Assembly: GCA_015501075.1 (NCBI GenBank)
Contig: JADNYJ010000014.1
Span: 248,001-312,000 of the forward strand
Reading direction: 5' to 3'
Origin: Gymnopilus junonius
Lineage: Eukaryota > Basidiomycota > Agaricomycetes > Agaricales > Galerinaceae
DNA: 64,000 nt
The notes under the pieces are model-generated. The model was not told the origin of the DNA, searched no databases, and saw only the letters and a list, made by a program, of their open reading frames with translations. The position numbers were made by a program, and so were the translations under genes. This document shows, in pieces, positions 55,977-64,000 of the stretch (position 1 is the stretch's first letter; each line of letters starts with the position of its first letter).

Positions 55977-57051
55977 TTTTTTCTCCTGACCTTCTAAGTC
56001 GCTTTCGCCCTTCCTCGACTTCCTTCAACTGTGTTGACTATTTCTGCCTTTTTTTTTGCTCATATACGTTTCACTGTATTTCATTATAATTTTGCCTCAA
56101 TTTTTTTGTATTTTGTGGTCAGGAGATTTAAACTCGGAAAATAGCCCTAAAATATGTGATTATTACCTCTCACAGGGTATTCACTACCTCTATGAATAAT
56201 TTAAGGAGACCTGGGTCAATTCAACAGTCTGAAAAAAATTAAATGGGGTCAAAAAACCTCCCTTAGACAATAAAAGCATCATTAATTTCGATTAGTTTCA
56301 TTCATTTGTCTCATAAACCAGCTTATGTATCTATTTTAGCAATACTGTAGTTACTTTACAATATCCTAGCTCTATAATTTTTATGTTACCGAGCTCGCAC
56401 TGACTTTGAGTTGACTCCGAGACGAGGGTGTCAGTGCAATGTTGCCAAATTGTCAGTGTGGCTGTGTATGTTACCTTAAAAGGGCCTTCGGTGATTTCCG
56501 GATGTCAGAGTGGGGGAGACGTAGGACAGTTATACTCTTGTCTCCAGTACAACGGGGATGCATAAATGGTTGTAGCAATACCAATAACATTGACAAGATA
56601 CACAGCAGCTAGTATTAGCTGCCACCGCCATGTTTCTGGTGGAGGCGGAGGCATGAAAAGAAGTGCGGGCGACGATAAGATGCGCAGGAGATCGCTTGAT
56701 AAGGCGTGCGTGACGGGATGACTCAATTTGGTGAGCGGCGGAAAGTGCCGGCTGCCATCAATAGTCATAATCGATTATGATTATGGTTACCGAACAGACT
56801 CTAAACACAGGCAGGGACGGAAGCCGACTTTTAATGTGTTACCCGCTCAGGACGTTTTTCGAAATGGTTCCAGATATTCATCATCATCACAATAGTTAGA
56901 TACAAGTTAGATAACAAAGTAAGTACACTACTAAGTGTCTGCTTTATGCCTTATGGCGACTATCCAATGTGGATCTCAAGAGGATTGTTCATTGGAACAT
57001 CAACTGCGGCTCGAAATGATCAGGCGATCAAGTATCCATTGACACTGCTGG

Positions 57052-57257
57052 CACTGAGTAGTGTTTCTTGAGGAAACAGTACCTGGGAAACACGTCATAT
57101 GACTTTTTTTCCGCTGTTTTCTTGAGAAACACTGGTCGGCCATACCAAATTAGGCAAGGCCGAATGCTGGTTTCTGGAGAAACATCTAAAAAAAAATCAG
57201 GTGACGTGTTTCTTTAATGCTGTTTCCCAAAGAAACAGAGGTTGGTGCCAGCAGTGT
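57052..57257. mobile_element. Palindrome-rich MITE, copy 2
   Basis: About 205 bp, same family as 39604-39814. Both terminal repeats are clear here (ACACTGCTGGCAC and its complement). Differences from copy 1 are mostly transitions plus a small length change in an A run. Confidence 0.7.
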
Positions 57258-57518
57258 GAAAAAACCGGCTTACTTTTCATTATTTTCAAGCTGGGGTACG
57301 ACATCAGGCCAATTATGGCACTAAATCAGCAGAAAAACCTTTCCAAACAAATACTTAAAAATCTTCAAACTCTTTTGACCAGATTTTGTGCTATATTGGA
57401 GCGTCAAATGTTTGTGAGGAAAGGTTTTTGAGCACCATAGAAGCGCCTCTTCTGCGATGTCATTTTCAGTGTTAAAGTCCATCCAAGTTCAACTCTTACA
57501 TGATTTAGCGAAGATGAG

Positions 57519-58130
57519 ATGATGACTGGCCAAAGGCTGCTCGATCTTCTCAACAAGTCACCCCATATCGCGTTATATATCAAAAGCCTCACAGTCACAG
57601 AGGCCGAGCAACCATTGTCCATTTCTCCTGGTCCCTATTCCATTTTATCAGGGCGCAAAGGATTTCCTTTATACACCATTGTTGCTCATGCTGCAAGCCT
57701 CAAGAGGTTCACTCTCACCTTCTCCTCAATGTTCTTGGCCTGGTTGTCAATGGAGCCGAAGTTGCAAACTTTTTTTTCTTGGCTTGTCACGCATCGACCT
57801 CTTCCTGCGCTAGGGCTCATTCCACTTCGCCAAATACCTATGTCGTTATTTTTCAATTGTCAATTTCTGGAAGAACTTCAAATCTCGCATCTATTCATGG
57901 ACAAAACAATCACACCATCGAGTGAGGTCAAACTGAAATCTCTGTACCTCTCAGGACATCAGGATACTGGCATTACTACCAAGTCAGATACAAATGCAAA
58001 AGAAAGGCTCTCATGGTTCATGGCCCGAAATTCTGCGTTTGATATAAGGTACCTGCAAACGTTAAAAGTGTCATCCGATTCAGACACCATCCCAGGGATG
58101 CATATTAATCCCATTGATATATTTTGTTAA
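57519..58130 (+). pseudogene. F-box/LRR-like relic without its F-box
   Basis: 203-residue frame starting RLLDLLNKSPHIALYIKSLTV, the segment that usually follows the F-box in a common agaricomycete F-box/LRR family. LRR-like strands follow (LKRFTLTFSS, LEELQISHLF, LKSLYLSGHQ). The F-box itself is absent upstream and the frame ends early at 58130. Further possible pieces lie downstream in other frames. It is unrelated in sequence to families 1 and 2 in this window. Confidence 0.45.
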
Positions 58131-59607
58131 GGTGTCCGTGTCATAGCGCAAAAAAAGAATGCAAAATGACGCAATCCACAGATACAACTTTTGCATATGT
58201 TCTGGCTCTGAGCATGACATCTCTAACTTTTCCAGGGTCTAGAAGTGTAAAAGCGAAAACGTTAGTGATACTTGTACACACTTCTCTGAGCCGTTTCCAC
58301 CACCTGGTCAATCTCCAACATCTGTATGCCTCCTCGCATCCTGCAGGCTTCTGCACTAAAATCTACATTGCGCAGAAATGTTCAGATGAATAGGGCAACC
58401 CAGAATCCAGCAATTCGTTGCCCATGTTTAGGCTCACTGTCATCGAGGGCCAGGTTATGCAAGACCATGATGTCGATCGGTCTGAGGAGCAAGTAGTGTT
58501 GTACTTTTTCATGTTCTGTGAAGAGTTGGCCTGCATTTGGACATCCTCATCCTCCGGTTTTGAATTGACAGGTCGACAAAAAGAGCAATGACATCGGCAA
58601 AGAAGCAGTCATAAGTTCCTCCGGCATAACCACGATTCGCCGAAAGTATCATATTCACACACGAGTTAAAATCCTGAGCAGGGTTATGAAGGGGAGTTGA
58701 TTGACACAAATTCGAAGTGAGAGATTCTTTGTGGAGATGACAGAAGCAAGGAGAGACGGGCCGAGGCCTCGCAGCGCACTGCTTGTAAAATTGATGGCGT
58801 TGCTTTGGAAGTCAATGTCAAATAGCAGCGACGGAAGACTCTGGCGGATGTTTTCCAACTTGTTCCATCATGATGCATGAGATCTTGAGAGATCATCAAC
58901 CTCTCTTGCTCAGGCTGGCGGACTTGTCCCACCTTCTTACCCTAAGCAATTTCACTCCCGTATCATCCCATTCTGAGTCGTTACCCTCTATGTCCTTCCC
59001 ATGAACCAGTCTCCATCACCTTCACTGACTCGACGCTTTCGTACATATTAACAACTTGGAATCGTAAAAGCATCGTAGCCAGTTTTCGATAGTCCACAGC
59101 CTCAAAGTATGGCATTGGAATCTTCTTCGCATTAAAGTCGGTACTGTTCATTTCGTTTCAATTAACTGGCACGACCTTATCACCCAAAATGCAATGAGCT
59201 TTCTAATTATTTTTAATTATTTCAGACCGAACTAGTGGAATCAAGGACCTTTGAGAAACGATTTCTACGCCACCGCGTCACTTACTGGTCCGATGTAATA
59301 CAAGGGTCTATCGATTATCCTTTTATGGAAAATCCTTTCCCCTTTTGGCGACCGTTTGTTGATCTCTGTTCGCTTGCAGTGCTATTCGTTCAGGGACCAC
59401 AAGAAAATGAAGAATGCAAGTCTTGAATCTGAATAAATATGAGTGAGGAAGCGAATACTCACAAATACCCAATTCTGCCTTCACTAGAAGCACCATTCTC
59501 TCCACTTTTGACATTCGACATGACCTCCGCCCAATCACTTGGCCGACGCACTGACATACAAGGGTAGACTTAACAAATTACGGGACCCGAAGATGATGAG
59601 GCAGAAC
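58131..59607. other. Unresolved region
   Basis: Short frames on both strands. A minus-strand frame at 58655-58858 (SLPSLLFDIDFQSNAINF, LGPSLLASVIS) and the frame 58509-58709 have a protein-like look and may be another F-box/LRR relic. A plus-strand frame at 59235-59426 has no recognised family. I cannot support a gene model. Confidence 0.3.
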
Positions 59608-59620
59608 AGGTATAAAGAGC
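59608..59620 (+). promoter_or_regulatory. TATA box of the secreted protein gene
   Basis: GGTATAAAGAGC about 100 bases upstream of the start codon at 59711. Confidence 0.45.
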
Positions 59621-59710
59621 AATATACATAGGAGAGTAAAATCCAACTCTTCAGTTCCCAACGCAGTCAGCTCAAGGGCCTTCTCACTCAGAGCTTGCCT
59701 ATTGTCCAAG

Positions 59711-60336
59711 ATGTTCAAGAAACTCGCCCTTTTGGTTACTGTTTTCTGCGCTGCCACTTTTGGTGAGGGTATTTCCCTACAGTCGTCTTACTTGTTGACT
59801 TTCTCACCTTATGTCCTTCATAGCGGCGGGGTCCATACTCGTCAAACGCGATTTTTCGAGTCCCATCCTTCCTGATCCAAGGATCGAAGATTTTGGCTGC
59901 GTCGTAGTTCAACGCGCTGATGGAAATGGAGGCGCTCCGTACGCTGCCGTCTCTGGAGCGGGAAATCACTGCGCTCAATTTGATATTACTCACGAGTCCG
60001 ACACCGATGGGTACAGATTCCTTGAACGGTGAGTTCCCTAATTCGATTCTGCAATCAAGGTTGTCCGGCTGATACAGTTGCTATTGTAGCTCGACCAATA
60101 AGATGATGTCGCATAGTTCTGGGAGCGATTGGATCTACTTCGACAGGGACGCCGATGATGCTTCCGGGGACACATTGTTCTATAGGGAAAGGTACCGCTT
60201 TTGGAACAGCCCAAACACCTTTGTCTACACGTTGCGGCCATCCAATAGTGACAACGTCATTTTTGCCCAGTACGACTCTGGTGACATGAACGTCAAAGGC
60301 TCCGGCTTCAGAGCTTTCGTCGTCTACTCTCTCTGA
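59711..60336 (+). CDS. Small secreted protein, 167 residues
   Basis: Three exons: 59711-59762, 59824-60028, 60090-60336. Both introns (61 bases each) have GTGAG donors and TAG acceptors and join in frame. The N-terminus MFKKLALLVTVFCAATFAAG is a clear signal peptide, followed within six residues by a Lys-Arg pair, a candidate Kex2-type processing site. The mature part is Asp/Ser/Tyr-rich with two Cys (DFGCVV, GNHCAQFD) and ends GSGFRAFVVYSL. A compact beta-rich secreted domain is plausible. No known family is recognised; effector-like or cell-wall roles are guesses. Confidence 0.7.
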
Positions 60337-61172
60337 TTCTAATCATTTTTGGCCGGGAAATTGAGGGTTGTGAAAATTTTTGCAGTTTTTATAGGACGTA
60401 CTTAAAGAGCCGGTGCATTCGGCTGGGAAGTTTATTGTATCGTCTGGATTCGTTTACCATATTATTTGCTAGTTTCTTGATATTGGAATTTTTTAGGCAA
60501 AAGTGATTGATTTAATTTGAACGTAGATGACCCATGGTTCGCAATATTGGTTTTCCCTCGCTTCCTGCATGCCATAAGTCAGCGGAACTTGAAATAAGTA
60601 AGCAGCAATTCCATAATAACATATCCCTACATTCATCAGTGTGTTGATTATACTTCCACTTAATTTAATCGGGACCGAATCCTTAATCCATGAAGTCTGC
60701 GGTTGCATCATGTACACGAGATTGATAGAGAAGCGGCCGTAGTTAGTACTTTCCGCAGATCCGGTGAAAGTAATGCTGTTATTCACTGGTCATGAGCAGA
60801 ATCATGGAAAAAGTACTTGGGTTGACTATAAAATTTCGCATGTGGGATCGAAGTTGGAGATCCCTCGCCGGGCGTCCATGGGAGATGAGTAGACGCTCGA
60901 AGAGCCGACAGTTGGAACGCAGTGCAAGTTTCAATGTTTGGAAATGGTGCCACTGCCAATGACAACATCGGCAACGCAAGGCACAGATCGGCCGACACTG
61001 GACTGGTTGCTCTCTTTGAATTCACCAAAATTCATCCGTGTCACTCCAGTCTTCCAGCCTCGTTCTTGCTCTATGAAAACATAACACATTAATCTAACGG
61101 GCTCTATTGAAAGGGTCCAAGGAATATTATAACTACGTCAAGTACTATTCAACCAATCAAAATCGGATTGAC
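60337..61172. other. Intergenic with a possible gene relic
   Basis: Minus-strand frames 60783-61028 (ALPMLSLAVAPFPNIETC) and 60493-60786 (ITFTGSAESTNYGRFSINLV) look protein-like and adjoin, but they do not join by standard splice sites. Possibly a decayed secreted protein gene. Confidence 0.25.
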
Positions 61173-62245
61173 TCAAAGCTGGCACATCACACCATATATG
61201 AACACCGTTGCCGCCCCAGTCCCTAACACCGGGGTCAAGACGACATAACAAAGGACCATGCCTAATACCTCCTCAAAGCTCCTTGCTGACCAGAGAAGCC
61301 CTAACGAGAAGGCAGAATACGACAGAGCGTAATCCCACTTGAAGAAGCTCAGAGCTTGGATGCTCGGATGGGCGTCGCTGGGAGGTGCCTTGGTTAATAC
61401 TAGGAGATCGTAGAGGGTGGAGAGGTCTCCGTTCCAGACGCGGGGCCACACAGCTCGGATGTGGATGTATGAGGAAAGGAGGAAGGTGAAGAGGAATATG
61501 GTGCGTATTATCTCCAGACTTCCGCTTTCACCAGTAGTTGCCTTCGAAGCCGGTTTCCTGACATTCTCTTTTTCTTCAGGTGATGTTGCTTTTGCTTTTG
61601 CCTTTGTGGGGGTAACTATCCTGGAATACACTGCACGTATGATGGCCACGAATATTGGGTAGGGCTGCCATAACCAAGTGGCATACGTATCTTTCATAAT
61701 GATCAACGCCGCAGAAGGCAGGACAGCCCCCAAAGCCAATCCGAGTGCTAGACCTTGCGCTTCTCCCCTTGTAATGAGACTAGCTATCGGCTTTTCTGGC
61801 GCCCCGTTGCTCCCTCTAGATGAACGCGACATGACGAGCAAAAGCCAGTAAAGGGGAAACGTCATCCCAAACGCTATAGTCTGCGTCATCAGCAGCCAGA
61901 ATGTTGGATAGCTCACAACCAATGCTGCCTTCCCCTGTACCTGCACGCCTCGACCAGCGTTGCAAGCACACAAGGCATGCCCGTCCCTAGGAGATAAGTG
62001 GCAAACTCTTGGGGGATTTGACCCATCACTGTCGCTGGCGCGTCCAAGAGTAGATGGAAGAATACCACGACGTTGCACGGTCCTAGTTCATTCAAGTCTA
62101 TCTGAGGGATGTATGTGTATGGGCGGATGTATGACTGTGTAGGTGGCAATGTAAGACTGAAAGCTGAAGGGTCGAGGGGAGATGAGGGAAAGCACAGGGC
62201 GTTGATAGTTTTATCTAGCCCTCCGGAGAAGTGGTCGATGTACAT
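61173..62245 (-). pseudogene. Polytopic membrane protein, apparent single frameshift
   Basis: The N-terminal frame from 62245 (MYIDHFSGGLDKTINALCFP) runs through NVVVFFHLLLDAPATVMGQI and FATYLLGTGMPCVLATLVEA. Near 61930 the chain must shift by one base to continue GKAALVVSYPTFWLLMTQTI, AFGMTFPLYWLLLVMSRSS, GLALGLALGAVLPSAALIIM, then a charged loop, TIFLFTFLLSSYIHIRAVWP and MVLCYVVLTPVLGTGAATVF, stop at 61173. About 7 predicted helices. The layout is known in hypothetical agaricomycete membrane proteins; function unknown. An acceptor-like TCATCATAG just upstream of 62245 hints at an additional 5' exon. Confidence 0.55.
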
Positions 62246-63130
62246 GTATTTGCATCCTATGATGAAGAGAGAAGGAAAGATTATTAGAGGGAGGGCGACG
62301 TCTTGATTTGAGAGGTTAATGTCAGCGGAATGGAGAATGTTTTGAAGGTGGAACGCGTACGCGTTTTTAGAGTCATAGGGGCCTTTTTCGTACTTTTGGA
62401 CAGTTTTGGATAGTTCAGTCTTTCTCTAGTTGGTCTTGGCTTTGGCTGTAAAAACGAAAGCGATAGCGATAGTTGGGAGAAGAAAGCTGAAATGGATCGA
62501 TGAGCCAAGAATTTCGCTATCGATTTATATTGGTCTTCTTCTCGGTACCAGGGTCGGCGTCGGATGCCGTAACGAGAGAGTCAGAATTTACCTCAATGCG
62601 ACGAAAAGGAAAGAAGAGTCCGTTTCTTCCGAACGATAACTGAAATTGGAAGCTTCAAACGAAGCTGGCAGCCTACCTGAGGTCAGTGAAGCCCTGAAGC
62701 ACAAACGTTTCCCAACGTACACGACGTCGACGGTTGAGACCTTCAGGAGTGCATATGACTCTGCTAGCTCTCGGTCGCTAGACTGTTCCTGTAGTCGAGG
62801 AGGTACATCAAACAACAGATATCGTCTACGATACGTGTTGTGATGCGTCGACAGGGCGCGATTGCTTCTTTATTGTCTTCGTCACGAAGGTGCGCCACAC
62901 TGCCGGAAAACGTGCCGATCGTTGATTGGAGCAAGTAAGCGCCGATCACCGCCGTAGTTAGTTTCCATCATTCTGATAGCATTTTCCCGGAATGCGCTGC
63001 AAAGAGACTAGAGTGTCCGTAACTTCGAATTCCCGAAGCATAATACTACATAGTACAAAATACGACATCAAAGGCACCCTACGAATTACACAATAGAAAG
63101 CAGTAAGAAAAGTCCCGTTCGGATTTGGGG
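62246..63130. other. Intergenic
   Basis: Between two minus-strand genes. The part near 62246-62340 may hold a 5' exon of the membrane protein gene. No other feature is recognised. Confidence 0.4.
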
Positions 63131-63946
63131 CTACAATTTCTCAGAATAAGGCGGGGGAGATCCAAACGTATTCGCCTCGTCTTCTTTGGTCATCATTCCC
63201 ATCCCGATCGTCTTCTTCTCATTCAAATCCTTCTCCTCCTCCACATCCTTCCGCTCACCCAAACGCTCCGTCCCATGCCAAGGCAAACCCACTCCCTGTT
63301 GCCTCCTCATCTCATTCTTTTGTGTCCCACTGATCCTCTGCCTATACCTCGCTCCATACCTTGCCCTCAATTCCTCCTCTGTCCTGTAACGCAAAATATC
63401 ATAATGGCTCGCTCTCGTCATCACTTCATCCCTCTCTGCATACCCTCCATGGACAATAACGACCGCTCCGCCACTCTCTTCGAATTTGCGGAATTTAGGG
63501 CGGAGTTTAGACTCCTCCCAAGTGTTAAAGTAGAGTGTGATGCGGGAGGGGTGTACGCGGGATCTCAAAAGGTAATCGAATGCAAGGGTATCCGTGCCCC
63601 GAGAGGTACCAACGTTGAAGGAGTGCCCGGCGGCGATGGCGGTACGGATCTTCGGGAGGTAGTATGTGGAAAGGTAGGTTTGGTCCACTTCGAGAGGGCC
63701 AGAGATGAAAGCGATCGGGCCCGGGCGCTGTGGTGGTGGTGGCAGTTGTCGTATTGGTACGTGGGGTACGGCAGGAACGGGATATCTAGTTTGATGCCTA
63801 GGAGGCGGCTGGGGCGGGCGCTGCTGCTGCTGCTGGTTCTGGTTCTGATACCCATATCGAGGGGCCTGCCACCATGAACGCAAGACTGAAGACACAGATC
63901 CTCCTTGAGGTTGTTGTGCTCCGTCCTCGTTCTTAAATTCGGTCAT
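63131..63946 (-). CDS. Rossmann/SLOG-like nucleotide-binding domain protein
   Basis: Single frame of 271 residues. The N-terminal 75 residues are Gln/Pro-rich and probably disordered. The folded part starts GPIAFISGPLEVDQTYLSTY, then KIRTAIAAGHSFNVGTSRGT and DTLAFDYLLRS. A hydrophobic strand with a Gly, a helix, and a GxSRGxD loop resembles SLOG/nucleoside deoxyribosyltransferase-like Rossmann domains that bind nucleotides or nucleotide-derived ligands. The C-terminus is charged and ends FGSPPPYSEKL. No partner gene is implied by context. The family assignment rests on motif shape only; enzyme activity is uncertain. Confidence 0.6.
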   Translation of the reverse strand: MTEFKNEDGAQQPQGGSVSSVLRSWWQAPRYGYQNQNQQQQQRPPQPPPRHQTRYPVPAVPHVPIRQLPPPPQRPGPIAFISGPLEVDQTYLSTYYLPKIRTAIAAGHSFNVGTSRGTDTLAFDYLLRSRVHPSRITLYFNTWEESKLRPKFRKFEESGGAVVIVHGGYAERDEVMTRASHYDILRYRTEEELRARYGARYRQRISGTQKNEMRRQQGVGLPWHGTERLGERKDVEEEKDLNEKKTIGMGMMTKEDEANTFGSPPPYSEKL

Positions 63947-64000
63947 TTGGATTTCAGGTCTCGGGTGGTGAAGGTAAGAGTTTGAGTTCAGGCGAGGTTG

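Larger units (their letters stand above)
55489..56801. mobile_element. PIF/Harbinger-type DNA transposon remnant, 1.3 kb
   Basis: Long terminal inverted repeats of about 55 bp beginning GAGTCTGTTCGGTAACCATA on both sides, with TAA duplicated at 55486-55488 and 56802-56804. The terminal motif and 3-bp TAA/TTA duplication are typical of PIF/Harbinger (Tourist-like) elements. Each repeat contains the palindrome CATAATCGATTATG. Inside is an N-terminal transposase fragment on the minus strand, then about 0.6 kb of unrelated sequence with a tRNA-like block. The catalytic part is missing, so the element is non-autonomous. Confidence 0.8.

Overview
The window is nuclear DNA of a filamentous fungus, most likely a mushroom-forming basidiomycete (Agaricomycetes). 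The evidence is many short introns of about 48-70 bases with GTRNGT donors and CTRAY-like branch points, F-box-like/leucine-rich-repeat genes of the kind expanded in that group, a PSP1-domain gene, a GPALPP-motif gene, and basidiomycete-style gypsy and copia retrotransposons. No rRNA, CRISPR or prokaryotic features are seen.

Layout. (1) 1-3.6 kb: two decayed copies of one F-box-like gene family; a third copy lies at 37.2-38.4 kb. (2) 3.7-19.0 kb: a nested transposon block. A gypsy-type LTR retrotransposon on the minus strand (about 6.5 kb of its own sequence) is split by a 3.9 kb hAT DNA transposon and by a 4.8 kb copia-type element. Both inserts can be delimited by target-site duplications. 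(3) 19.3-26.3 kb: an aromatic-acid-exporter-like (ArAE/FUSC-type) membrane protein gene (minus), divergent from a BAHD-type acyltransferase gene (plus). (4) 28.3-31.1 kb: a PSP1-domain housekeeping gene, rich in Ser, Pro and Gln. (5) 32.7-44.3 kb: a tandem family of four F-box-like genes in different states of decay (two intact-looking, one with a large internal deletion, one frameshifted). Three small transposable elements are interspersed: a hAT-like element carrying a gene fragment, a palindrome-rich MITE, and a gag-only LTR element. (6) 44.6-51.9 kb: a second acyltransferase (minus) divergent from a second ArAE-like transporter (plus), a mirror image of region 3. (7) 52.2-64 kb: a GPALPP-motif gene, a Cys-rich zinc-binding candidate, a PIF/Harbinger remnant, a second copy of the MITE, an F-box-like relic, a small secreted protein gene, a polytopic membrane protein gene with an apparent frameshift, and a Rossmann/SLOG-like gene.

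The most notable arrangement is the pair of divergent acyltransferase/transporter modules facing each other across about 18 kb of rapidly decaying F-box-like genes and transposons. The acyltransferases remain about three-quarters identical by eye while the transporters are much more diverged. A make-and-export role for an acylated small molecule is inference from family and layout only. No backbone-forming enzyme (polyketide synthase, NRPS, terpene synthase, P450) is visible in the window.
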